Positions 9,499-16,965 of a stretch of 64,000 bases of DNA are shown here, piece after piece (the first letter of the stretch is position 1; the number at the start of each line of letters is the position of its first letter). Source of the DNA: Seohaeicola_A nanhaiensis (lineage in GTDB: Bacteria; Pseudomonadota; Alphaproteobacteria; Rhodobacterales; Rhodobacteraceae); contig NZ_JBHSGI010000002.1 of the NCBI RefSeq assembly GCF_042654245.1, positions 1,116,001-1,180,000 on the forward strand, in the 5' to 3' direction. The position numbers were made by a program, and so were the translations under genes. The notes under the pieces were generated by a model that was not told the origin of the DNA, made no database searches, and saw only the letters and a list, made by a program, of their open reading frames with translations.

Positions 9499-10242
9499 TC
9501 AGTCGATACAGGCCGGACCCTCACGCTCCAGCGCAATCAACCTGCGCAGCCGGTCTTCCGGGATTCGACCGGCAGTCAAGGTCCGGCCGATCGCCAGCCC
9601 CGGCGTGCCGGGCAGGCCCAGGACCCCGGCCAGCGCGCGGGTTGTGTCGACTTGTGTGCGGACCTCTTCGCTTGCCGCGTCCTGCACCAGACGTTCGGGG
9701 TCGAGACCGAAATCCGTCGCCAGAGCTCGCAATGCCGCCGGGCCGGGACGCAACGGCGCGCGCATCAGGTGGGCATGCACGGCATCGTGGGCTCCCTGCC
9801 GGGCCGCCGCCAGAGCCGCACGCGCCGCGGCCTCTGAGCGCGGGCCCAGGACCGGCCATTCGCGCCAGACCGCCCGCACCTCTCCCGCCTGATCCAGACG
9901 GCGCACCAGGTCACTGACCTCGGGGCAATAGGGGCAGTAGTAATCGGTGAAGACTGCCACCGGCAGCCGGTCATTACCCCCGGCCGGTCCGAAGATCGCC
10001 GAACAGGGCCGCTCGGCCAGGGTTGCACGAAGACGCGCCTCTTCGGGAGTTTCCGCGTCGCCGATGCCGATCAGGGCGGCGCTGGCACCGCTGCCCCGGC
10101 CAAAGCCCAGACTGCGGAAGCCCGGCAGCGACGGCATGTCCTCGAAGGCGAATTCCGGCTGATACATCCGCAACAGCTTGGGTGCGCCGATCACCCAGGC
10201 GACTGCCAGCGCGCCGCCGATCAGCAGGGCGCGCCGACTCAC
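9499..10242 (-). CDS. DsbA-family thiol oxidoreductase, membrane-anchored
   Basis: A 247-residue periplasmic thioredoxin-fold protein. The N-terminal SRRALLIGGALAVAWVIGA is a signal anchor. The redox motif is CPYC in FTDYYCPYCPEVSDL, and the cis-Pro loop is GLPGTPGLAIG. This resembles the DsbA-like proteins of alphaproteobacteria (com1/DsbA group) that introduce or shuffle disulfides. The start is the GTG at 10242-10240: its GTGA overlaps the rlmN stop codon by 4 bases, a standard coupling arrangement. A longer frame to 10437 runs antisense-like through rlmN and is rejected. The shared mRNA with rlmN has no obvious functional logic. Confidence 0.85.
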   Translation of the reverse strand: MSRRALLIGGALAVAWVIGAPKLLRMYQPEFAFEDMPSLPGFRSLGFGRGSGASAALIGIGDAETPEEARLRATLAERPCSAIFGPAGGNDRLPVAVFTDYYCPYCPEVSDLVRRLDQAGEVRAVWREWPVLGPRSEAAARAALAAARQGAHDAVHAHLMRAPLRPGPAALRALATDFGLDPERLVQDAASEEVRTQVDTTRALAGVLGLPGTPGLAIGRTLTAGRIPEDRLRRLIALEREGPACID

Positions 10243-11420
10243 AGGCCCGCTTCGGCCTCGATCTGGCGCTTGCTCTTGCGCGCCCGCTCGGTCGCCGATT
10301 TCAGCTGGCCGCAGGCCGCCATGATATCCTCGCCGCGCGGCGTCCGTATGGGCGAGGCATAGCCGGCCTTGTAGACGATATCGGCAAAGGCACGGATGCG
10401 GTTGTTGGACGAGCGCTGATAGGGCGCGCCGGGCCACTCGTTGAACGGGATCAGGTTGATCTTGGCCGGAATCCCGTAATCCTCGATCAGCTGCACCAGG
10501 CGGCGGGCGTCGTCGTCGCTGTCGTTCACGTCCTTCAGCATCACGTATTCGAAAGTGATGCGCTCCGAATTCGACGCCTTGGGATAGGCGCGCAGCGCGG
10601 TCAGCAACGCATGGATGTTCCAGCGCTTGTTGATTGGCACCAGCTTGTCACGCACCTCGTCCGTGGTGGCATGGAAGGACACCGCCAGCTGGCAACCGAT
10701 CTCGTCGGCCGTGCGCGCGATCTCGGGCACCACGCCCGAGGTCGATAGCGTGATCCGGCGGCGCGACAGCTGGATGCCTTCGGCGTCCATCGCAATCTTC
10801 ATCGCGTCTCGCACGTTGTCGAAGTTGTAAAGCGGCTCGCCCATGCCCATCAGCACGATATTGGACAGCAGCCGTGTCTCGTCCTTCGGCGCACCGGGCA
10901 CCGGCCATTCGCCCAGGTCGTCGCGCACCAGCATGACCTGGCCGATGATCTCGGCCGCCGTCAGGTTGCGCACCAGCTTCTGCGTGCCGGTGTGGCAGAA
11001 GGAACAGGTCAGCGTGCAGCCAACCTGGGAGGAAACGCAAAGCGTGCCGCGGTCTTCTTCCGGGATATAGACCGTCTCGACCTCATGCCCGCCGGCGATC
11101 CGCACCAGATACTTGCGTGTGCCGTCATTGCTGACCTGCTTGGTCACGATCTCGGGCAGCTCGATGGTGAAGGTTTCAGCCAGTTCGGCGCGATATCCCT
11201 TGGCGAGATTGGTCATCGCCCCGAAGTCGCGCACGCCCCATTGATACAGCCACTGCCAGATCTGCCCGACCCGCATCTTCGCCTGCTTCTCGGGCGTGCC
11301 TGCCTCGATCAGCGCAGCGCGCATCGCCTCACGGGTCAGCCCGACAAGGTTGATCCGCCCCTCGGGCAAGGCCCGGGGAAGGGTGACGACGTCCTGGGTG
11401 ATCGGGGCCGAAGCAGGCAT
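10239..11420 (-). CDS. rlmN: 23S rRNA (adenine2503-C2)-methyltransferase
   Basis: Radical-SAM enzyme that methylates C2 of A2503 in 23S rRNA and A37 in some tRNAs. The 393 residues include the cluster motif GCTLTCSFCHTG (Cys135, Cys139, Cys142) and the family segments MGMGEPLYNFDNV and AVSFHATTDEVRDKLVP. Catalytic cysteines are expected near SSQVGC and near the C-terminus (MAACGQL). I start at the ATG at 11420; an in-frame ATG at 11462 would add 14 atypical residues. The stop overlaps the GTG start of the downstream DsbA-like gene. Confidence 0.96.
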   Translation of the reverse strand: MPASAPITQDVVTLPRALPEGRINLVGLTREAMRAALIEAGTPEKQAKMRVGQIWQWLYQWGVRDFGAMTNLAKGYRAELAETFTIELPEIVTKQVSNDGTRKYLVRIAGGHEVETVYIPEEDRGTLCVSSQVGCTLTCSFCHTGTQKLVRNLTAAEIIGQVMLVRDDLGEWPVPGAPKDETRLLSNIVLMGMGEPLYNFDNVRDAMKIAMDAEGIQLSRRRITLSTSGVVPEIARTADEIGCQLAVSFHATTDEVRDKLVPINKRWNIHALLTALRAYPKASNSERITFEYVMLKDVNDSDDDARRLVQLIEDYGIPAKINLIPFNEWPGAPYQRSSNNRIRAFADIVYKAGYASPIRTPRGEDIMAACGQLKSATERARKSKRQIEAEAGL

Positions 11421-11510
11421 GAGCGGTATCCGTGGCAGCGCAAAGCGACCATATAGGCGCAAACGCGCCCCAGTTCAAAGCAATCCTGCGTACTCGGCCG
11501 GATCTGCCGG

Positions 11511-12041
11511 TTACTGCGCGCAGCGCTTCTGGGCGTCTTCCAGCGCGGCGGTAAATCCGAGCAGCGAGAAAGTGTCCTTGGTCTGCGTCCCGCGCGAAGA
11601 CCGGGCGGTCAGAATGGCGCTGCTGCCGCGCTTCATCGCCTCGATCACCTTGGCATCATCCGCAGCCGAGCGCGGCCAGGCCCATTCGCCATCCGCGCCG
11701 AGTTCGAATTGCGTGCCGGAAATATCCAGGCCGACGGTCGAATCCTTGGCAAAAGGATAGCCGCCTGTGAAGGTCACCTGCCCCATCACGCCGCTTTCGG
11801 GACGGAAGAAGACCATGAGCAGAATGTCGCTGCGCTTGACGGCGACGACACGTCCGTCGCGGGTGTTCACCGTTTCTTTCGGCGCGGAGACGGCCCAGCA
11901 TTCCTTGGGCTTCGCCTCGACGAAGACGCTCCAATCGGTTTCTGCCGCCACACGGTTGTCGCTCTGATCCTGCGCGAATGCGGTGGCCGCCCAACCGGCC
12001 AAGCACAGACCCGCGAGGACGCGCGCTCGTTTCGATCCCAT
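11511..12041 (-). CDS. Invasion-associated locus B (IalB) family protein
   Basis: A 176-residue secreted protein. The N-terminus RARVLAGLCLAGWAATAFAQ is a Sec signal peptide with likely cleavage after AFA. The mature part DWSVFVEAKPKECWAVSAP, then VFFRPESGVMGQVTFTGGYPF and ending KRCAQ, matches the IalB fold, with two cysteines likely to form a disulfide. The family is named from Bartonella but is widespread in free-living alphaproteobacteria, where its role is unclear; invasion should not be inferred. The ATG at 12041 has GGAGG 9 bases upstream; the longer frame to 12143 is rejected. Confidence 0.82.
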   Translation of the reverse strand: MGSKRARVLAGLCLAGWAATAFAQDQSDNRVAAETDWSVFVEAKPKECWAVSAPKETVNTRDGRVVAVKRSDILLMVFFRPESGVMGQVTFTGGYPFAKDSTVGLDISGTQFELGADGEWAWPRSAADDAKVIEAMKRGSSAILTARSSRGTQTKDTFSLLGFTAALEDAQKRCAQ

Positions 12042-12210
12042 CTGTCCAGCCTCCAGACTGTCCGTAACCTCAATACCTAGGGCGCCAGCGGTATTTCGCA
12101 TACCGTCTTTGCGGCGCTGCCTGTCGCTTGCCGACGTGAACACACTATCTTAACTTCCGCCATGTGCGAAAGGGCGATTGGCAGAATTTCGCCCAGAAAC
12201 GAGGGATTAC

Positions 12211-13215
12211 ATGGAAAACGCGGTTCCGCTTGTCGAAGTCTGGCGCGGGGCGCTGCTGGAGAGCACGCATTCGGGCCACGCCGTGGTCTGCGACACCAGC
12301 GGAAACATCGTTGCCGCCTGGGGAGATCCCGAGGCCGTCATCTATCCGCGCTCGTCCTGCAAGATGATCCAGGCTCTGCCGCTGATCACCTCGGGCGCGG
12401 CGGACCGCTATGGCCTGACCTCGGAACAGCTGGCGCTGGCCTGCGCGTCGCACAACGGTGCGGCGATCCATACGACGCGGGTCGAGAGATGGCTGGATCA
12501 GCTGGGCCTGGCGGAAAGCGACTTTCGCTGCGGTCCGCAGGATCCGGCGGACAAGGCCGCGCACGATGGATTGATCCGCTCGGGTCAGCAACCCTGCCAG
12601 ATTCACAATAACTGCTCGGGGAAACACTCGGGCTTTCTGACGCTGAACCGGTATATGGGCGGCGGCCCGGAGTATCACGAGGTCGACCACCCGGTGCAGC
12701 AGGCAGTTCTGGCGGCCTTCGAGGAGGTGACCGGCGAGGACAGCCCCGGCTATGGCATCGACGGATGCTCGGCGCCGAACTTCGCCACCAGCCTGCACGG
12801 TCTCGCCCGCGCGATGGCCTGGTTCGCCTCGGCCGGGTCGCGCAGCGATCAGGCCAGCGCCGCCGCCGGGCGGCTGGTGCAGGCGATGATGGCGCATCCC
12901 GAGCTGGTGGCCGGGGAGGGCCGCGCCTGCACGGCGCTGATGCGCGCCCTGGGCGGCAAGGCGGCGGTCAAGACCGGCGCCGAGGGCGTCTTTACCGCGA
13001 TCCTGCCCGAACAGGGCCTTGGCGTCGCGCTCAAGATCGCCGATGGCGCGACCCGCGCAAGCGAATGCACGATGGCTGCCATGCTGATCTGGCTTGGCCT
13101 GTTGGAATCGGACAACCCCGTCGCGCTGGATTACTGCAACGCCCCGATCCGCAGCCGGCTGGGCCTGGACGCCGGGGTGATCCGTCCGGTTGCCGGGTTC
13201 ATCCGCCCGATCTGA
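12211..13215 (+). CDS. L-asparaginase II family protein (PF06089)
   Basis: A 334-residue protein of the rhizobial-type asparaginase II family, unrelated to the classical bacterial type I/II enzymes. Family markers seen are VEVWRGALLESTHSGHAVV, YPRSSCKMIQALPL, SHNG, NNCSGKHSGFL and GIDGCSAPNFA. The conserved Ser-Cys-Lys and Cys-Ser-Gly-Lys-His blocks hold the proposed catalytic and zinc-binding residues in this family. I take the ATG at 12211, preceded by a GAGGG element, over a TTG at 12178 which adds 11 residues. The product hydrolyses asparagine to aspartate and ammonia in characterised relatives. It is monocistronic between IalB (divergent) and the YCII gene (convergent). Confidence 0.88.
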   Translation: MENAVPLVEVWRGALLESTHSGHAVVCDTSGNIVAAWGDPEAVIYPRSSCKMIQALPLITSGAADRYGLTSEQLALACASHNGAAIHTTRVERWLDQLGLAESDFRCGPQDPADKAAHDGLIRSGQQPCQIHNNCSGKHSGFLTLNRYMGGGPEYHEVDHPVQQAVLAAFEEVTGEDSPGYGIDGCSAPNFATSLHGLARAMAWFASAGSRSDQASAAAGRLVQAMMAHPELVAGEGRACTALMRALGGKAAVKTGAEGVFTAILPEQGLGVALKIADGATRASECTMAAMLIWLGLLESDNPVALDYCNAPIRSRLGLDAGVIRPVAGFIRPI

Positions 13216-13220
13216 ACGAG

Positions 13221-13535
13221 CTACATCTCGACGATTGGCGCAACCTCGACCGAGCCGGAGCCATCCATCACCATCGGATTGGCGGCGGCGATGGCGCAGG
13301 CCGCGTCAATGTCCGCCGCTTCGACAAGGCTGTAGCCCGAGGCGGGGTTCGCCCCGCCATCATCCGCCACGCCGGCGGCGCTGACGGTTCTGGACATCCC
13401 CACCGGATTGCCCGCATCGACCAGTGCCTTCGCATTGTCGCTCATCCACGTGCCCCAGGCCGCCATCGCCCTGTCGATTTCGGCCTGGGTCTCCGGGCGC
13501 TTGCCGCCATGATAGACAAACAGGAATTTTGGCAT
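13221..13535 (-). CDS. YCII-related domain protein
   Basis: A 104-residue protein of the YciI/DGPF-like family: MPKFLFVYHGG at the start and ANPMVMDGSGSVEVAPI near the end are the usual family pieces. Family members are dimeric ferredoxin-like-fold proteins, some fused to sigma factors; no reaction is established for this type. It is the last gene of an arsR-SRPBCC-YCII unit on the minus strand, 27 bases after the SRPBCC gene, so it is probably controlled by that ArsR protein. Confidence 0.8.
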   Translation of the reverse strand: MPKFLFVYHGGKRPETQAEIDRAMAAWGTWMSDNAKALVDAGNPVGMSRTVSAAGVADDGGANPASGYSLVEAADIDAACAIAAANPMVMDGSGSVEVAPIVEM

Positions 13536-13562
13536 GTTCGGTCCTTTCCCTTGGTTGTCGGG

Positions 13563-14021
13563 TCACTGCCCGAGATAGCGTTCCAGTTTCGGCAGCGTCG
13601 CCAGCCAGCCGCGCGTGTGGCTTTGTGCTTCTTCCAGCGTTGGCAGATCACGATGGCTGAGCGTCAGCCGCGATCCCCTTTCGGTCGCCGTCACGGTAAA
13701 ACTGACGTGGCTCTCGTCGCCGCGGCGGTCCATGTCGTCATGGCAGGCCCAGGTGAACCCGACCGAGCCTGTGCCGCGCTCGTCCGGGGCGCGCACGGAT
13801 GTCACCTGCCCCGAAACCTTGAAGATATTGCCGCTTTCGCGCCCGATCATCACGCAGACCCAGGGGCCCGTGCGGGTGAAATCCATGTCGCAGGATTCGA
13901 GCCGCACACCTTCCGGCCCGAACCACTGCACCAGCTCTTCCGGCCGCGTGACCGCCTTCCACAGCCGGTCGACGCTGACGGTGAAGTCGCGGATGAATTC
14001 GGTGTCATGCGTGTCCTTCAT
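13563..14021 (-). CDS. SRPBCC (AHSA1-like) domain protein
   Basis: A 152-residue START/Bet v1-like protein of the AHSA1 group. FTVSVDRLWKAVTRPEELVQWFGP is the classic N-terminal signature and the C-terminal helix follows RLTLSHRDLP. These proteins bind hydrophobic ligands; the ligand is unknown. The gene starts 3 bases after the ArsR stop codon and is followed by the YCII gene. This three-gene order (ArsR repressor, AHSA1-like, YCII-like) recurs in many proteobacteria and usually indicates autoregulated expression. Confidence 0.87.
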   Translation of the reverse strand: MKDTHDTEFIRDFTVSVDRLWKAVTRPEELVQWFGPEGVRLESCDMDFTRTGPWVCVMIGRESGNIFKVSGQVTSVRAPDERGTGSVGFTWACHDDMDRRGDESHVSFTVTATERGSRLTLSHRDLPTLEEAQSHTRGWLATLPKLERYLGQ

Positions 14022-14024
14022 CGG

Positions 14025-14351
14025 TCAGTCTCCCTCGGGGTCCAGCGCCAGCAGGCTGTCCAGCCTGTCGAGGCTACCTGACCAGAAGGCGCGCCGGTCG
14101 AGCGTCCAGTCGGCGATCTGTTTCATCGCTTCGCGGCGCACCGCGTAGAAACGGTGGGTACCGGCGATACGCTGGTCCACCAGCCCTGCCTCGCGCAGCA
14201 CCTTGAGATGGCGCGACACCGCCGGCGCCGAGATGGTGAAGGCGGCGGCCAGATCGCCCGCCGGCAGTTCGCCGTGCTCGATCAGCCGCTCGACCATGCT
14301 CAGGCGGGTCGGATCGGAAAGCGCGGCAAAGGTGCGGGTCAGGTCAGCCAT
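14025..14351 (-). CDS. ArsR-family winged-helix transcriptional regulator
   Basis: A 108-residue regulator: TFAALSDPTRLSMVERL then the helix-turn-helix ISAPAVSRHLKVLREAGLV and the wing GTHRFYAVR. It has no cysteine metal-binding motif (no CxC in the recognition helix), so it is of the metal-independent ArsR type that accompanies AHSA1/SRPBCC genes. The ATG at 14351 is preferred; the frame upstream runs into serB and the promoter. A perfect inverted repeat lies 26 bases upstream of the start, a probable autoregulatory operator. The gene heads the arsR-SRPBCC-YCII unit. Confidence 0.9.
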   Translation of the reverse strand: MADLTRTFAALSDPTRLSMVERLIEHGELPAGDLAAAFTISAPAVSRHLKVLREAGLVDQRIAGTHRFYAVRREAMKQIADWTLDRRAFWSGSLDRLDSLLALDPEGD

Positions 14352-14360
14352 ACCCGCAAT

Positions 14361-14394
14361 ATTGCGCAATCCATTAATTAACGCAACTGTTAAT
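14361..14394 (-). promoter_or_regulatory. Candidate ArsR operator
   Basis: Between serB and arsR are a perfect interrupted palindrome ATTAAC-N6-GTTAAT at 14377-14394 and a 10-base palindrome ATTGCGCAAT at 14361-14370. The block is strikingly AT-rich for this genome and lies just upstream of the arsR start. Its first bases overlap the serB stop codon, so the arsR promoter must lie inside or beside the end of serB. Confidence 0.5.
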
Positions 14395-15274
14395 CTATGG
14401 GAGCAAGGAAGTCCGCCCGGGCGTAGCCCTGAATATAAAGCAGCGCGGTCAGGTCGCCGAAATTGATCCGCACGTCGCATTCCGCGGCCACGGCGGGTTT
14501 GGCGTGCAGCGCGACACCCGTTCCGGCGCGGTGCAGCATCCCCAGATCGTTTGCGCCGTCCCCCACCGCGATCACATCCGCCTCGGCGATACCCAGCCGC
14601 GCCGTGATCTGTTCCAGCGCCTCGACCTTCGCCTGCCGGCCAAGGATCGGCAGAGCAACTTCGCCGACCAGCACCCCGTCCCGGGCCAGCAAGGTATTCG
14701 CACGGTGTTCGTCAAAACCCAGTTTGCCCGCGATCACCTGCGTGAAGGCGGTGAACCCGCCCGAGACCAGCGCCGCATGGCCGCCGTTGCCACGCATCGT
14801 GGCCAGAAGTTCCGGACCGCCCGGCATCAGCGTGATCCGCTTTGCCAGCACGTCCGCGATGACGCTTTCCGGCAGGCCTTTCAAAAGCGCGACCCGCTCG
14901 GTCAGCGCGCCTTCGAATTCCAATTCGCCGTTCATCGAGCGCGCGGTGATCTGTTTCACATGCTCCCCGACGCCGGCGACATCGGCCAGTTCGTCGATGC
15001 ATTCCTGCTGGATCATCGTCGAATCCATATCCGCCAGCAGCATGCGCTTGCGCCGGCCTGCGTCGGGCTGGACCACCAGATCGGTCTTCATCCGCTGCAG
15101 GTCGGCCCAGACCTCCCACAGGTTGCCCGGACGTTCGGGCACGGTGAACTCCACCGCCTCGTCCCTGGCCAGCCAGCGCAGCGCGCCGCCGCCCCAGGCA
15201 TTGCGAAGGGACTCGGCCAACGCGGGGTCCAGCGAGGGCGCCGCAGGATCGGTAAGCAGGGTGACAGCGAACAT
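14390..15274 (-). CDS. serB: Phosphoserine phosphatase
   Basis: HAD-superfamily enzyme for the last step of serine synthesis. The 294 residues comprise an N-terminal domain of about 80 residues and the catalytic HAD domain: LLADMDSTMIQQECIDELAD (nucleophile motif DMDST), ALVSGGFTAFT, and AVGDGANDLGML with the metal-binding aspartates. The start ATG at 15274 matches the length of alphaproteobacterial SerB. It is divergent from the rhomboid gene and not next to serA/serC. The stop codon overlaps the putative arsR operator. Confidence 0.96.
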   Translation of the reverse strand: MFAVTLLTDPAAPSLDPALAESLRNAWGGGALRWLARDEAVEFTVPERPGNLWEVWADLQRMKTDLVVQPDAGRRKRMLLADMDSTMIQQECIDELADVAGVGEHVKQITARSMNGELEFEGALTERVALLKGLPESVIADVLAKRITLMPGGPELLATMRGNGGHAALVSGGFTAFTQVIAGKLGFDEHRANTLLARDGVLVGEVALPILGRQAKVEALEQITARLGIAEADVIAVGDGANDLGMLHRAGTGVALHAKPAVAAECDVRINFGDLTALLYIQGYARADFLAPID

Positions 15275-15385
15275 TCATACCTCCGTCTTCTTTGCGTTGC
15301 CTAGACCAGCTCAGGCAGCTTGACCAGATAGCGGCCGCACTCTTGCCGCTTGTTCTTTCACGCCAAAACCGTCAACGCTGGCGGC

Positions 15386-16045
15386 ATGACAGAACGGCCA
15401 TTCCCCGAGGCGGACAAGACATACTGGCGGGCGCAACTGCCGATGCTGCTGCTGTTTCTCGTGCTGCCAAGCGTGATCGAACTCGTGCTGACGGCAGCCG
15501 ATCATGGCTGGCTGGCCACCCAGCGGCTGCGGACGACCGCCTATCAGAACGGTGCCTTCTGGACCGGGCTGCTCGGCAACTGGCGGCCGAACTATCCAGG
15601 ACAGCCGGTGACGATGTTCCTGACCTATTCGTTCCTGCACGCCGGCCTCTGGCATCTCACCGGAAACATGATGGCGCTGATCGTTCTGATGCAGATGACC
15701 GCCGGCGCGTTGCGGGGCTGGCGTCTGTCTGCGGTCTACGTCGTCTCGGCCGTCGGCGGGGCGCTTGGCTTTGCGCTGCTGGGCGCTGCGCTGAACCCGA
15801 TGGTCGGAGCGTCCGGCGCGTTGTTCGGTCTGGCCGGGGCCTGGCGCTGGCTGGAATGGCGCCAGATCGAAGGCGCCGGCCGGCGCGCCCTGACCGTGCT
15901 GCGGGATATCGTGATCATGGTGGCGCTGAACGCCCTGATGTGGCTCGCCCAGGATCGAGCCCTGGCTTGGGAGGCGCATCTGGGCGGCTTTGCCGCCGGT
16001 GTGGCGGCGATGGCGGCGCTGCCGCGCCGCCGCGGCGATCAGTAA
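15386..16045 (+). CDS. Rhomboid-family intramembrane serine protease
   Basis: A 219-residue polytopic membrane protein with about six hydrophobic segments. The catalytic serine is in GASGALFGLAGAW, the catalytic histidine in WEAHLGGFAAG, and the HAGLWHLTGNM segment supplies the conserved His/Asn of rhomboids. It therefore looks active. The start is the ATG at 15386 (a TTG at 15350 is possible). It runs tail-to-tail into the tyrosine autokinase gene, with the 3' ends overlapping by 7 bases. Whether it works with the exosortase-type locus next to it is unknown; a family-typical general rhomboid is the safe call. Confidence 0.9.
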   Translation: MTERPFPEADKTYWRAQLPMLLLFLVLPSVIELVLTAADHGWLATQRLRTTAYQNGAFWTGLLGNWRPNYPGQPVTMFLTYSFLHAGLWHLTGNMMALIVLMQMTAGALRGWRLSAVYVVSAVGGALGFALLGAALNPMVGASGALFGLAGAWRWLEWRQIEGAGRRALTVLRDIVIMVALNALMWLAQDRALAWEAHLGGFAAGVAAMAALPRRRGDQ

Positions 16046-16926
16046 TAATCGTTTTCGTAACCATGCGCGCCGCCGGTATAGCGGCAGCGGTTCAGCACGA
16101 TTCCCATCACATTGGTCAGTTCGGACAGCTGCCGCTCGGCCACGTCGATCCGTTCGACCGGCGTGCGCTCGGCCGCGGCGATCAGCAGGGCGCAATCGAC
16201 CAGCTGAAGGAAGCCGTGGCTGTCGTCGCTGGCCATCAGCGGCGGCGTGTCGAACAGCATGATGTCCGGCTGGTAGATCTCTTCCAGTTCGGCCAATACC
16301 TCGGCGCTCATCGGATCCTGCAGGATCTCGGACGTGTTTTGCGACCGGTTCCGGTTGAGCCCGAAAACAACGTTGGTGTCGTGGCTCAGCCCGTGCTGCG
16401 AAAAGGGAATGCGCCGCTGCAGCACATCCGCCATGCTGAACTCGGTCTGCGCGCCCAGGACGCGCGCGAGGCCCATCCGGCGCATGTCGAAGTCCAGAAC
16501 CATGGTGCGCTTGTCGCGCATCCGGCTGAAGCTGAAACCCAGATTGGCGGTGATGGTCGTCTTGCCCACAGAGCTCTCCGGGGAGACGATGGCAATCCGC
16601 TTCCAGTTGTTCTTGCGCGCAACCTGCAGCACGCGGGTGCGCAGCATGTCATACGGGATTGCGGTCTCACCCGTGGAAAAGGCGAGCAGACGGTTGTTCT
16701 GGATCGAGCGCGCGCTGACCTGCAGCGGCTTGAACTGCGCCCAGCGCGTGGCCAGATCGCCCAGCGGGCGCTCGACCGCGGCGGCCTTTGGCGCTTCGGT
16801 CTGCATCTCGGCGGCCGATCGCCGGGCCGCGCCGATGGCGGCCGCAACCGGCGTCGGAACCTCACGCTCCGTGGAGGCGCTGCGTTCGCGCCGGGCCTTG
16901 CTGATTGCCTGTTGAAGCCGGTCCAT
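16039..16926 (-). CDS. XrtA-type tyrosine autokinase (CpsD/CapB-like)
   Basis: Cytoplasmic bacterial tyrosine kinase of 295 residues, in the ParA-like P-loop family that partners a Wzz-like membrane protein in polysaccharide export. The Walker A region reads SPESSVGKTTITANL, Walker A' is TMVLDFDMRRMG and Walker B is IMLFDTPPL. The C-terminus is tyrosine-containing (YTGGAHGYENDYY), the expected autophosphorylation cluster. The basic N-terminal 30 residues resemble those of exosortase-associated kinases (TIGR03018 type). It is the third gene of the minus-strand unit ATPase-Wzz-kinase, 39 bases after the Wzz gene. It likely controls chain length by phosphorylation cycling. Confidence 0.88.
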   Translation of the reverse strand: MDRLQQAISKARRERSASTEREVPTPVAAAIGAARRSAAEMQTEAPKAAAVERPLGDLATRWAQFKPLQVSARSIQNNRLLAFSTGETAIPYDMLRTRVLQVARKNNWKRIAIVSPESSVGKTTITANLGFSFSRMRDKRTMVLDFDMRRMGLARVLGAQTEFSMADVLQRRIPFSQHGLSHDTNVVFGLNRNRSQNTSEILQDPMSAEVLAELEEIYQPDIMLFDTPPLMASDDSHGFLQLVDCALLIAAAERTPVERIDVAERQLSELTNVMGIVLNRCRYTGGAHGYENDYY

Positions 16927-16965
16927 GCCTTGCCTCTCCGTTCGAAAATTACCCGGTGTGCCGCC

